This document shows positions 1 to 11,600 of a DNA stretch of 64,000 nucleotides, piece after piece (position 1 is the first letter of the stretch; every line of letters begins with the position of its first letter). This stretch comes from Brachypterus glaber (taxonomy: Eukaryota > Arthropoda > Insecta > Coleoptera > Kateretidae). Location of the stretch: NCBI GenBank assembly GCA_958510825.1, contig OY294050.1, positions 4,441,340 to 4,505,339 of the forward strand, written 5' to 3'. Position numbers and translations under genes: made by a program. The notes under the pieces were generated by a model. It ran no database searches. It had not been told where the DNA came from and saw only the letters and a program-made list of their open reading frames with translations.

Positions 1-578
1 AAAAATGCTTAACCCCAATGCTAAAACTACTACATATTCATAAAAATTATTACAAAAGATAATTTATTGATATAATATACTTTCATCACTGAAATTTAAC
101 AAAATAAGCTAAATATTATTATAAACTTACCATTTTTGCTAATTTTTTGAAAAACTATGAATTGCAAGATTTTTTTTGACAATGCGGTGTTTAGCTGTCA
201 ATTTTGTTAACTAGGGCCATCTGGTGTTTTGTATCAAAACTTTTGATTGCCATTAATCATCAGCGGCATCTATCCATTTAAGTACAAAACTAGAATGGTA
301 CATTTGAGCTACTCTTGCTTATGAAAAAAATCGGCAAGCTTCCACGTAAGAAATGCTCTTCTGTTAATTTATGTTTTTCTTTGATTTCAACATTTTTTGC
401 ATGAAATCCGAAGTCTTTAGTGAAATTTTAAGCACAGGTAATTATATTTAAAGTTAAAATGCACTTAATTTGCTATTAGCCCGTTAACATTACTAATTTG
501 TAGTGCTTTTTAAATTAGACTAATTTAAATCAATCAAAGAAGCTGTTAAATGTTTTAACCATTTCTTCATATTTATAG
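1..578. other. Region upstream of CPT2, probably intron
   Basis: No open frame or repeat is recognised here. It ends in a pyrimidine-rich tract and a TATTTATAG that looks like a 3' splice acceptor (AG at 577-578), so at least the right part is probably an intron. A possible short exon ending ...AGCACAG before GTAATTATA lies at about 400-437, but I cannot confirm it. Confidence 0.4.
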
Positions 579-599
579 TGGCTCATTTCATCAAGAATC

Positions 600-2576
600 A
601 TGCGTATCCTGATGCAAAAAGCCGATTTACTTACCCATCAGCACCACCAATCCCAGCATATCTACAAACTACTCAAAAAAAACTTGATATCCAATGAATA
701 TGCTGAAAATCAATTCATACAAGTTAGCAAAATACCTACAATGTATTTTCAAAATTCTCTTCCTCGACTACCTATACCCAAGTTAGAATTAACCTGTGAG
801 AGGTATTTAGCCGCACAAAAACCATTATTAATTGATGAAGCATATCGAAAGACTGAATCAAATGTGAATAGGTTTAAAGCAGGGCCTGGAAAGGTCTTAC
901 AAGAAGCTCTTAAGTCCTACGATAAGCAAAATAAATCTTCCAGCTATATCTCACAGTTTTGGTTCCATGAATATCTTAAAGATCGTAAACCACTACCTTT
1001 AAATTACAACCCAATGCTGGTAATGCATAATGATGAAAGACAAGAATATAACAACCAACTAATAAGAACCACCAACTTAATTATAAGCTCGTTAAGGTTT
1101 TACAAGTCCTTAAAAGCAGATATTCTTGAACCAGAAGTGTTTCATTTAAATCCAAAAAAGAGCGACACAGAGAATTTTAGAAATATCTGTAGTATGCTGC
1201 CAAATCCAGTAGCCTGGTATGGTGCTTATTTTTTTAAAGCTTATCCTTTGGATATGAGTCAATACCATAGTCTTTTTAACACTACAAGAATTCCAGAGAT
1301 TGATAAAGACAGAATATGCAGAAATCCAGCTGGTAAGCATATAACAATACAACATAAAGGTCATTTTTATGCTTTAAAAGTGATCTCACCTGAAGGTGAT
1401 ATTTTACCGGTAAATCAAATACACGCAGGTTTAAAATTTATTCTAAATGATGATGTGCCCAAATGTGATTATCCGGTAGGCATTTTAACCACCCTGGAAA
1501 GAAATAAATGGGCAACGATTAGACACAACTTGGCTGAAAACGGTAATGACTCTAGCTTAAAGTTAATTGATTCAGCTCTGTTTAATGTTTGTGTAGATTC
1601 TGAAAACGTAGGTACTGACCCATATGCAGTTACCAGAAACTTTTTACATGGTAGTGGTGAAAACAGATGGTTTGATAAGTCCATTTCATTGCAAGTTAGT
1701 CAAGATGGGGTGGCCGCTGTCAATTTCGAACATGCTTGGGGCGATGGGGTAGCCGTTTTGAGATTTGTGCAAGATATCTATAAAGATTCAATTGATAATC
1801 CAAGAGTACATCCTAGTACAAAAGCCGATGGACCTATTGAAAATGTTTTTCGTTTAGATATGAAATTAAATGACGGTATTAAACAAGCAATAACTGAAGC
1901 TAAAACTGATTACGCTAAAACAACTAATAGTATAGACATAGACTACCTTATTTTTGATAGAATAGGTAAGAACGCTTGTAAAAAACAGGCTTTATCTCCC
2001 GACGCGATCATGCAACTAGGTTTTCAGGTTGCGTATCACAAAATGACTGGTAAAATGGTTCCAACATATGAATCTTGCAGTACCGCAGCTTTTAAACACG
2101 GTAGAACTGAAACTGTAAGGCCTTGTACAATAGCTACTAAAGCTTTTACCTTAGCTGTGAATTCATCAAACAACACAGCTTCAGTTCAAGAAATGAAGCA
2201 AATGGTAGCGGAATGTTCTAGAGCCCATAGTCAGTTAACGCGTGAAGCTGCAATGGGCCAGGGGTTTGATAGACATCTTTTCGCCCTGAAAAAATTCGCT
2301 GAAAAAAAGAGTATGCTGTGTAATATTTTCGATGATCCGGAGTATGCTTATTTAAACCATATTATTCTTTCTACAAGTACTTTAAGTTCACCTGCTGTGT
2401 ATGCTGGTGGTTTTGGGCCTGTGGTAAGAGAAGGGTTAGGAGTTGGGTATATTATAAAAGACGATTCATTGGGGGTTTTGGTAACCAGTTACCCTCCATA
2501 TCAAAATGGGTCAGATTTTATTCAAGCGTTACGGGAGTCATACGATGATATTTTAAATATTATTTTGAAAGACTAG
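600..2576 (+). CDS. CPT2: Carnitine O-palmitoyltransferase 2, mitochondrial
   Basis: This enzyme transfers long-chain acyl groups from acylcarnitine to CoA on the matrix side of the inner mitochondrial membrane, completing the carnitine shuttle for beta-oxidation. The 658-residue product has the length of vertebrate CPT2 and aligns along its whole length. Visible marks are the PTMYFQNSLPRLPIPKLE entry motif from about residue 47, YPLDMSQY near 215, catalytic His378 in FEHAWGDG, TYESCSTAAFKHGRTET at 489-505, AAMGQGFDRHLFAL from about 550 and the STSTLSS motif at 591-597. No intron interrupts the domain. The start is uncertain. The exon appears to begin at 579 after a good splice acceptor, in-frame TAG lies at 576-578, and the first ~40 residues are not a typical Arg-rich presequence. 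An upstream exon may supply the transit peptide, or ATG 600 or 612 may be used. The reading frame carries no stop or frameshift. Confidence 0.96.
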   Translation: MRILMQKADLLTHQHHQSQHIYKLLKKNLISNEYAENQFIQVSKIPTMYFQNSLPRLPIPKLELTCERYLAAQKPLLIDEAYRKTESNVNRFKAGPGKVLQEALKSYDKQNKSSSYISQFWFHEYLKDRKPLPLNYNPMLVMHNDERQEYNNQLIRTTNLIISSLRFYKSLKADILEPEVFHLNPKKSDTENFRNICSMLPNPVAWYGAYFFKAYPLDMSQYHSLFNTTRIPEIDKDRICRNPAGKHITIQHKGHFYALKVISPEGDILPVNQIHAGLKFILNDDVPKCDYPVGILTTLERNKWATIRHNLAENGNDSSLKLIDSALFNVCVDSENVGTDPYAVTRNFLHGSGENRWFDKSISLQVSQDGVAAVNFEHAWGDGVAVLRFVQDIYKDSIDNPRVHPSTKADGPIENVFRLDMKLNDGIKQAITEAKTDYAKTTNSIDIDYLIFDRIGKNACKKQALSPDAIMQLGFQVAYHKMTGKMVPTYESCSTAAFKHGRTETVRPCTIATKAFTLAVNSSNNTASVQEMKQMVAECSRAHSQLTREAAMGQGFDRHLFALKKFAEKKSMLCNIFDDPEYAYLNHIILSTSTLSSPAVYAGGFGPVVREGLGVGYIIKDDSLGVLVTSYPPYQNGSDFIQALRESYDDILNIILKD

Positions 2577-2581
2577 CTTGC

Positions 2582-2587
2582 AATAAA
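2582..2587 (+). terminator. Candidate polyadenylation signal of CPT2
   Basis: AATAAA begins five bases after the TAG stop. It would give a very short 3' UTR; another AATAAA lies near 3462, so the real cleavage site is undecided. Confidence 0.45.
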
Positions 2588-3639
2588 TAATGTTAACTAC
2601 GTAATCAGATAAAAAATTACAGGGAGTGTCATTTAAAACTCCTAGAGCAAATTACTTTAAGACTAAAAGAGATATTTAAGATCTATAAAATGTTGGGCAA
2701 ATTTTGTCATAAACTCGTCCCCGCGACCCCGCATTGGCGTCGTGACGCTTTAAAATACCGGGTGCCACAGATCCAATGTACGATAATTTTTTCAGGATCG
2801 TTTAATAAAATATTTAAAATCAAGTGGTAACCTTGTCCGACAAAAATTTTCGTTGGTCCAAAAAAAAACGCCCCGCTACCGTGAATTTTCTAATGCAAGA
2901 AGTTGTTTGACTTTTGAGGCAATAAAAAAAATTCTACTGGGCGTGGGCTCCCGGAATAATAGACTTAATCAAGTTACATGATTCATGAGATATCAAGCGA
3001 CTTCATAAGACACCTTAAATCTTTTGTTAAGGGCGATATTTTTTTTTATTTTGTGTAGGTAAATATTCTTTTTTAGAAAAGGTTTAGATCAGAAATTTTG
3101 CTTAAATCAAAAAGATACAATATCCAGCAAAAATACTTTTTTGAAAAATTAAAAATACATAATAGTGCCAAAATAAATATAAGTCATCTTCTTTAGCTAA
3201 AGTAAGACTTGTTAATAATTCGAATCACAGTTTTGACAATTTTTTTTTCTTTGTTTTTTTTTTATCTTGTGTATTTTATAAAATTTATATGTATTTCTAG
3301 TATTAGTAAAGTATTATAATTTTATATGATTAGGTACATTATATTTAATTCTTTTTGTAAGCTTTATATTATTAATTATACATGATATGAATATTATGAT
3401 TTAATTTTTTAAAACTGTGAATGTTGATATTTTTATAACTTTATATTTTGTATGTATATTCAATAAATTGTTATCTATTATATACTTTTATCTGAGCTTT
3501 TATCTCCAAATTAATGGTATATATCCTATAGGAAATATATACAATAAAATATAAGTGGGGTTGTTAGGCAAGGTACTGCCTTTCAAATCACTGCGACCAA
3601 TGAGATCCATTGTGAATCCACTTTACAATTAGGTTCACA
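2588..3639. other. Intergenic AT-rich stretch
   Basis: After a moderately GC-rich patch at 2710-2780 the sequence is AT-rich with homopolymer runs. No gene, RNA or clear repeat boundary is seen. Confidence 0.4.
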
Positions 3640-3951
3640 TCAAACTTTAGGCTTCCAAAGAAGCCTGAGTTTTTTGTGGGCTATTTGGGATATATCTGCA
3701 GGTCTTGTGTATACCTGTTCTAGATATTGTAGCCTTTTGCGAGCAATGGCTTCGCAGAAGCACATAATGTGTTCGGCCGTTTCTGGTGCTTCTGGGCATA
3801 GACGGCAAGTGTCGATTTCAGATTTTCCCATTTTTTTAAGACGATATCTTAACGGGCAGTGTCCGGTTAACAGCCCTGTATAGGTCTTTAGGTCCGTCTT
3901 GCTGAGATCGAGTATCTTTCTTGTTCGTTCAGGTTCATATTTTGGCCTGTC
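3640..3951 (-). pseudogene. Truncated non-LTR retrotransposon ORF2, C-terminal end
   Basis: Read on the minus strand, this is about 104 codons ending at a stop near 3640 and blocked by TAA at 3952-3954. It matches the end of Jockey-like reverse transcriptase polyproteins after the RNase H region: a GLLTGHCPLRYRLKKMG block, then the zinc-finger-like C-x2-C...ETAEHIMCFC motif and an ARKRLQYL helix. The fragment lacks endonuclease, reverse transcriptase and most of RNase H, so it is a 5'-truncated dead copy. It lies between CPT2 and TMEM165, pointing left. The family call is firm; the clade (Jockey or relative) is an inference. Confidence 0.8.
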
Positions 3952-4147
3952 TTAAGTTTTGGTCTTTCCAATATCCAGTTTTATAGGAAATATATTTGTA
4001 AATAGTTTTAGTTTTTCGTTTGGTTGGGATTTCTTATTTTTTTAACTAATAGTGCAAAATAAGTATTTTTCCAACAAAAGAAAAACGCGAGGTGGAACGT
4101 CAGGTGAAACGCAAAAAATCAAAGTGTAACATATAAATGTCTTAGTT

Positions 4148-4615
4148 CTAGCAGTATTATTATACTATTCACAGCGCCTGCGCTAGAATAGTATTATACG
4201 GTAGTTTCGAATTTTCCAAAATCGCCAAAAACGACCTAGACGAAAAACTCTTGGATAAAAATGTGTTTCATGAAAAATAAAATAAGAAACTTTGAAAATA
4301 TCCGTCTAGCTGTCCCATGTCACGTTTTTTGCGGACACGATAACTCAAAAACGAACAATCGAGTCCAAATTTTCAGGAAAAAACTCTATATATTTAAAAA
4401 AACTATCATTTCGATTTTTTTTTAATTTTTGGTTTTTCGCAAAAGAGAAATTAAAACATTTTGATTTTTTTTCGAAACTTCGTTTTTCGGAAAAATATGT
4501 TTTTTTTTTTTTTGAATTTTTTTTTTAGTATTTGGGAAAATGCAATATACTATTTACTGCGAACAGTATATAATGGAATGCGTAGCATATATCTTTACGG
4601 CTTGTTATTAAATAA
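4148..4615 (+). mobile_element. Repeat family C, copy 1 (TATACTATTCACAGCG termini)
   Basis: It opens with TATACTATTCACAGCGCCTGCGC, which can fold back, then a body containing GGACACGATAACTCAAAAACG and poly-T runs. It closes with GTATATAATGGAATGC and ACGGCTTGTTATT. Copies or parts recur at 16240-16556 (reverse), 59667-60254, 11553-11612 (terminus only, reverse) and about 20110-20290. No coding capacity is seen; the superfamily is unknown. Confidence 0.65.
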
Positions 4616-4707
4616 AATGGCCTTGATTTAAATTTAAAACAGTTTTGTACAATCACTTATGCTTCTAAAAATCATTTTAGGAAAAAAATTGTATATTCTA
4701 GCTTCTA

Positions 4708-5410
4708 ACTAGTATGGAATAGACAATATTCGGAGCGAGCGGAAAGTTTGTCATACGAGCCGGCAGGCGAGTCTGACGGTCCCGCGAGCGCGGAACGACT
4801 ATTCTATACGTGTTGTAGACTATATTTTTTCTTCGACTGAAAATATGAAACACAGTATGGCTTTAAACTGCGGACAAGATTAAAAACAATGTTTTTTGTG
4901 ACTCGACATTGTAAATGCAACAAAACACATATTTTTAAATAAAGCAATTAATGTTATTTAATAATTTTACCAAATCAGTACTTAAAAAAGATTTTTATTT
5001 GATTTTAGCACATATTTACAAATTATAATGCAAAAATTGAAGGTTATGTCAGATTGTTGTAACAGATATCAGGTTTACATATTTAACAATAGATGGAGCA
5101 GTTTTAATTTTTTGAACTAAATTGGTAAAAAACTGGTCAAATATTAAGAAAAGCTAATAAACTTTATGTAATTTTAACGCAAAACTTTAAATTGCATTAA
5201 ATTATTCAATGTTTCATGGTAAAATATATATTTTTTTGCAAATTTTGCTACAGTTTTCTTCACTTTTATAAACAAGAGATGGCACTACATGTGCTTATTC
5301 TAACACTTGATACGGAATATTCATACCGTATCTAGAGCTAGAATGGATTCATTCTGTGTTTGAAATGTGTGTGTATTTGCTTACATTCTAAAGCAATCGT
5401 AGAAAAAACT
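4708..5410 (+). mobile_element. Repeat family D, copy 1 (~700 bp, non-coding)
   Basis: It starts ACTAGTATGGAATAGACA, has a CG-rich foldback head (about 4735-4800) and ends near ATTCTAAAGCAATCG. A near-full-length direct copy is at 29588-30290. No open frame or terminal inverted repeat is evident. Confidence 0.75.
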
Positions 5411-5635
5411 TGTTTTATTTGTAAATAATTTATTACTTGCTTGTATTGGTTAACAAAATATTTCAAATTTTAACTAATATATACAAAATAAAGGTGTTCA
5501 TTATATCACAGATATACAGGATGTTGTTTTTAGTCACCTCCCTTGTGATATTATGTTATAAAGGGGGATTTACATATACCTATATATAAATTTTCTGGCA
5601 TAAAAAAAAATTAATTAATATATAAGAAATTGATT

Positions 5636-5748
5636 ACACAGGGCCACAAAAAAAGTTAATGTAGGACACAAGACTGATTCTGACACCATATTTGGATTTA
5701 GCTTCCCAAAATACATCGAAATATACTTTTTTTTAGTGGCCCTGTGTT
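5636..5748. mobile_element. Short MITE with ACACAGGGCCAC inverted ends
   Basis: ACACAGGGCCAC...AAAAAAAGT at the left is matched by ACTTTTTTTTAGTGGCCCTGTGT at the right. About 110 bp, non-coding. Confidence 0.65.
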
Positions 5749-6261
5749 GTTTTTTACAGATTTCTTTATCATATTAAATACTGAATTTGTTTGAACTATT
5801 TCCATTAAATATTATAAATGTTGGTACATATATGGAGAGTGTTTTTCAATAACATGTTAACTCAAATTGTGGGTTAACATATTATTACATAATACAATTC
5901 ATATATGCACTACTTAAGTAATAAATTAAGATATCGCTGGTCAGGTTCTATAAATCGCATCTAACATTTGCACGGTTCGCCGTTAGGGAACCTTCAAATA
6001 TTACGTAACGCAAAATTTGGCCATTTTTAAAAATTAGAATCTGAAGTAATCAAATTTTACAGGAAAACTGTGTGTTCCAAAGTTGAACTAAAAGGGAATA
6101 ACGGCGAAACGTGTTTGTGATTTTGAAATTTTTGAGACAAATTAATAATAAAATTAAAAATTCAGAAAAAAAATCACATAACTTTTTGATATAGATTTGG
6201 ATTAATTTATCCAGAAACAGTGACGTAGTGGTAAAAAAGCGTCTTGGCCAAAATTATTATA

Positions 6262-6553
6262 CAGTGCCTCTCCACCCCCATAACTTTTAAACGGATTGAT
6301 GTATATACCGTGCGATTATAAGGTGCCGAACACTTTTTAATGCAAAACTGGCATTAGCGATGAGTAAAATGCAAGATAGCTGGCCACCGAGCTGTTGTAT
6401 GTAGCAATCACATGGGCTTATCGCACACAACTCTAACAGAGGCGTGGCTTCAAACGAAGAGTATTTTCTTTTCAAACTGTTCGGCACTCTATAATCGCAC
6501 TGTATAGACTTGAAATTTGCACACGATAACTTTTAAAGGGGGTGGGGAGGACT
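6262..6553. mobile_element. Palindromic MITE, CAGTGCCTCTCC ends
   Basis: Outer inverted repeats (CCACCCCCATAACTTTTAAA against TTTTAAAGGGGGTGGGG) enclose a second inverted pair: GTGCGATTATAAGGTGCCGA against TCGGCACTCTATAATCGCAC. The AACTTTTAAACG motif resembles the foldback family at 17631-18335. No coding content. Confidence 0.6.
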
Positions 6554-7439
6554 TATACAACTTTTTACGAATTTGAAGATCTATGCTAATTTTAAAAGCA
6601 GTAATCGCTAATTTTAGGAAGCAGTTATACACTTTTTCGTACGACCTAGTGTACACGAAATAAAGAAAAATGCATGTTCACTATATATCCTAGTTAGGAT
6701 ATATTTCTATCGCACGAGTACATAGTGCATATTTGAATAAAATGACAACTATGCACACTTATTTATCCAAACGAGTACACATAGCTTTGATTTTTACAAA
6801 AGTGGTTTGACGTTTATAAAAGTTTGAAATGTCAAATTAAACACAGGTAATTCTTTAAAATATACATTTTTAAAGAGTCTAGACTGTAGATCGCACGAAA
6901 AGTGTTGTTCGCAACTCGTTTGCGAAAAGTCGCGTATTCGTTACGAAAACTACTATTTAAATCGACCCTTGACGAAAGTGTGATATCCTCGCTCATTTGC
7001 TATAAACTCACTCGGCTTTCGACTCGTGTCTCACTTTCTTAGCTTGTTATGAAATATAATATTTTCCGAGCTATTTTTCAACTAATTAAACATTCGTTTT
7101 TATAGATATTACAATTTTATCTAAAATTAATTTTTAAGTACATATGAAGTTGAAAAATTATAAAAAATATAATATCAAATGGCTTAGTACCTGCTAATAG
7201 GTACACCTGAGAAATGTTAACCTATTAGTACTCAGACATCGATAAACTATTTTTATCGTCGCTTATCTATACATGAAACATTTTAAAAATTTGCTTTAAA
7301 TATGTTTATGTGTTTGTAATTATTTACATTTTTACCAATTTTTACTTTTTTAAATATTTTGTGATTTTGTTCCTGTTTATTTACAAAACTAATAAAAATA
7401 GGAAAGAACATGATATACATACTTTTTTCACGATTCGCT

Positions 7440-8015
7440 CACCGCAGTAATGAGAAGAATCTAGCACATGCGAACTGGTTTGCTTATTTTTGTTTTGACG
7501 GATGTCAAAAGTGGTTTCCGTTTAGGCAGTTGCAGTTTTATGAAATAGTTTAATTTGAGTGGGGTTACGGTGCGCATCAGGTCCACAAAAATGAACTATA
7601 TTTTTGCACTGATTTCTGGTTTTATTACTAAAACTTACTGTCTTGAATATAATTAGGTGCGGAAAATCCAGTTTTTTTGTTAGAATATATAGCAAATTGT
7701 TAAAATACTCACGAATTTCTGTTTGATTTTTTTAATGGGGGCGTTGGTTTATGTTAACAATGGTTTGGTAGTTTGCTGTTTTTTTTTATGAGAGGCATTT
7801 TTCAGATACAATATTTCAGAATTTAGAAGGCGATATATTTTAAGAATCAAATGTTTATTAATGAATATTCCGCAATTTTTTTTACGAAAATACTATTAAA
7901 AGCGAGTACTTTTAGCCAATTAAAAAAAAAAACTGTTAGCTCGCAAAGAATAAGAAAAGAAGAAAATCAGTGCGCATGCGCTGGATTCTTCTCATTACTG
8001 CGGTGAGTGAATCGT
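7440..8015. mobile_element. MITE with ~50-bp inverted ends (CTCACCGCAGTAATGAGAAG)
   Basis: The left end ACGATTCGCTCACCGCAGTA and its right-end complement match over about 50 bases with few differences. The interior is AT-rich and non-coding. It lies downstream of the TMEM165 stop codon. Confidence 0.75.
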
Positions 8016-8574
8016 CTTTTTTCTGAGGCTCAACAATGATGTTTTAAAAATAAAAAACAGACTCGTTAAAAAAAATTGTTTTAGCTTTTCCAAATTTCTT
8101 CGGAAAGATTACCTAATTAACATAATAATGTGTTTTTTTTTTACAATTACAAACATAAAATACAATTTAAACAAAAAAAAAATGTTAAAAAAATATATAA
8201 ATTCTAAAACATAAAATTTTATACATACAGATTTCTTATATATATGGACAACTGTTTTAAAATAATTGTTTCTTTATAAATATATAATTTTTAATTTTAA
8301 ATTATTTTTTTTCCGTTATAGACATCAACCCTATATCCCAAAAAACAGCAGTTGTTTTTTTTTACTTATAAGGTTACCTATAGTTATAAATTATAACTGA
8401 ACCAAAAATACTTTACCAAATATTCGTATCCTTAAGGAAAAAAACTAATTTAAGTTAGTTACCCTGTATATAGTAAAGAATATCTTGTTTATGTGATTAT
8501 AAAAAACGAGTCCGTCTTGAAAAATGCATTTTCTTTTGCTTAAAGTATTTAAATAGGTACTAAATTTTTTCTTC

Positions 8575-8648
8575 TTACGCAGCGTTTGGATCAAAAAATA
8601 ATGCTGATAGTGCGAATAAAATAAATACTACTCCTCCAATGATAGTAA
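8575..8648 (-). CDS. TMEM165: TMEM165 coding exon 6 with stop
   Basis: TIIGGVVFILFALSALFF then DPNAA and TAA at 8577-8575. The last helix and short tail match the family. The acceptor is preceded by a strong pyrimidine tract (CTTTCTTTTTTCAG). No AATAAA is seen close downstream; an ATTAAA lies near 8295-8290. Confidence 0.88.
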
Positions 8649-11600
8649 CTGAAAAAAGAAAGGAAAATAATGCCTTAAATATATTAAAACTTACATATAT
8701 ACTTTCAAAGTAAAACACACAGCCCAGTAAAAGAGCTTTCCCATTTTACACCTCCGCGCGTAAAATGGATTTTTTATTATTAGATTTACTTTTAGCAACC
8801 TTAAAAATATACCAATTTTCACGAAAACTACCCCCGCCTCTTAGGGGGTGCAGTTAGAACTTTTTTATTATCAGATTAACTTTCAACAACCTCGAAAACC
8901 CCAATATACCAGTTTTCACGAAAACAACCCTCCACTCCTCAGGGGTTGAAATTAGAAAAAAATTATCAGATTCGCCAACCCCAAAAACCCATATATACGA
9001 ATTTTGACAAAAATATTGAAAATATTTAAAAATATTTACTCCCTCACCCCCTCGGGGGTGGAGTTAGAAAAAATGTATTATCAGATTCAATTTAAGCAAC
9101 CTCAAAAACTCCTATATAGTAATTTTCAAATTTTTCTAAAAAAAATGTATTTTTCCCCATTTGCCCCCCTTGCCGCACCCCAATGTTCATCAAAAACGAT
9201 CCCGAGCTTAAACTTTTTAACATAGCTTAAAGCGTTCTTAAGTTATCGTGCCCATAAGATTTCCCGGACAGACCGATCGACCGACAATTTTTTTTTTACT
9301 TTAATTGACTTATATCGACATAAAACGTCATGAAACGCAAAAATACGCAAAAAAATTTGAAAATTTTTACACGAATACAAGGCTTTCCGAAATTTTAAAA
9401 ATTTTCAAAATGGGAAAGCAAAATATATATTACCTGTTCTAACTGAAATCTTTTGGGCAATCATCCTACCACCTAAAACTGCTAACCCTGTACAAATGGA
9501 GTGGCCCAAAATCCCTCCTATTATAACACCATACACATCCTAAAAATAAAACCGTATTGTTAAATTTTGTAAAAAATAATTTTTTTCTTAGTGGCCGTTA
9601 AAGCTTAAAATATTACTAAATAGAATCTATAATTTATTTGAGGCGTATTTAATTTGAGTATAAAAATCTAAAACAGAAATAGTATATTATTTACCAAGTG
9701 AGAGAAGTTTAACATTTTTGACCTGCGTTAAATTGCGGGATGAGCGCGATAGCGCGAAGCCCGCAAGACGCGGTCTAAAATGTTAAATTATCACTCACGT
9801 GGAAAATATAGTATTTTTTTCACTACCAGTACAATTAATTAGCTATTTATTTATTTGGACTTTTATTTATTTTACTAAAATTTAATGAAAAAGCTTATAA
9901 ATTTAAAATATCACGCTGGCCGTTCGCGGCCATTAATAAACAAATGAATAACTTGACATTTCTGGCAGAATTTTTCTGGTGATCTGCTGAAATTATTAAG
10001 TTAAAGTGTTTCCGTGTTAAGTGTAATAAAATATATAAAAATGGAAAGTGAAATGCAAAGTGATGATTCTGGTACTCCCTCAGAAATAAGGGGACAGGCG
10101 AAAACTGTGAGGGAGAATCTATTGCCTCAAAAATCAATAATATGGGGGTTGTACCTCTAGTAATCTATGATGGTAATATATGGGTTGTATAATCTATGGT
10201 TGAATATGATGGACCAATGATTTTCACTTTTCAAAGTGTTTTTTTGTAAAACATGTTTTATAGGTACTAATTTAGTTATAATATTTTTTGATTTATCATG
10301 CAATAAATAAATTTGGTGCCTAAAGACACTTGTAAATAGCAATGTGATTTAATAATTAAGTGAAAGGTCAGATGCCAAAACAGCTGAATAAAAATTCATT
10401 ATTAACCATGGTGCAATTTCATTATTTTTAGAACCTCTGACGTCATAGGTAGAGAAATAATATTTCTACAAATGAAAAGAACAGTAATAAAGATGTGGTT
10501 TTAGGCTGGTGGTGAAAAAATAAAATTAAAATGTTCTTATCAGGCGCACCTATTTCTAGATGCGCTGGTAAGGTATTGCGTTTAAAATAATACTTATCTG
10601 CTATATCTTCTTTACCTAAAAAATATTATTAGTCAAAGTTTAAAAATGGTGCCTAAATAAAGAATTTTTAATAAAATTCTTGATAAATCATTAAAATAAT
10701 TAAAAAAGAACGAAAAACTGAATAAAAGTTAACTTCTAACGTTTCGGGGTCTAATCTGATGCCGTTTTCAAAGAAAATTATTAGTTTTTGAAAGAATTTG
10801 TGCAATATAAGAACATATAAATTTTATTTTCTGTTTTAGATTTTTTATCGATATAAATAAGCATTGAGGCCAAATGGCTCAAATTAATAATACTATATCG
10901 ACACTCCCAAGCAACAAGGACTTAACTCAAGTTAGACCCATTTTGAGTTATACTCATAGGTAAACGCCTTGAAAAAAGACACACATGGTGGTATTACTTA
11001 TATTTCTCCACAGGCCATTTTAACCAAAAGTCTACCTAAAAACACTAAGTTAAAAATTTTAAACTTGAATATTATCAGAAACAAACAATAAATAAACAAA
11101 TACTTATACAGTTAAATAGAGAATTTTATAACCTTTCAAATGACGTATCGCATGGCTTCCTTTTCCACTTCAATCATTTACCCACCCTTAAATAACAAAA
11201 AAAATATTTTAGAAATTTAGCTGTCGTGAAAAATGACAATATATGAGTTACGGCTTTGTTGCTTGGGGGTATCGATATATTATTATTACTATTATAATGC
11301 ACACTGTGCATGTTACTTTTCGTAAGTTTGCAAAAAAAATGTCCCGGAAACCCGCTAAAATTAATAATTACCTCTCTGGCTCCCAAAAGAATCGTTGTTA
11401 ATTGTGAGCGATCGCCCCATTCGGCTAAAAACGTAAGCGTGAAAGATTGTACGAAAATTCGAGATACTACTAAACAAATACTGTCACTTTTAGGCTTTCT
11501 TGTAGTTCCACTTTCAGGATCTGGCAACATTGCTTGCTTTTCATACTAGAATTAAAACAAGCCGTGAAGATTTGTAATGCTATGCATTCCATTATATACT

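Noticed and set aside
9895..10137. 80-codon minus-strand open frame in TMEM165 intron 4
   Set aside because: No family resemblance and atypical composition; lies inside an intron of a well-supported gene.
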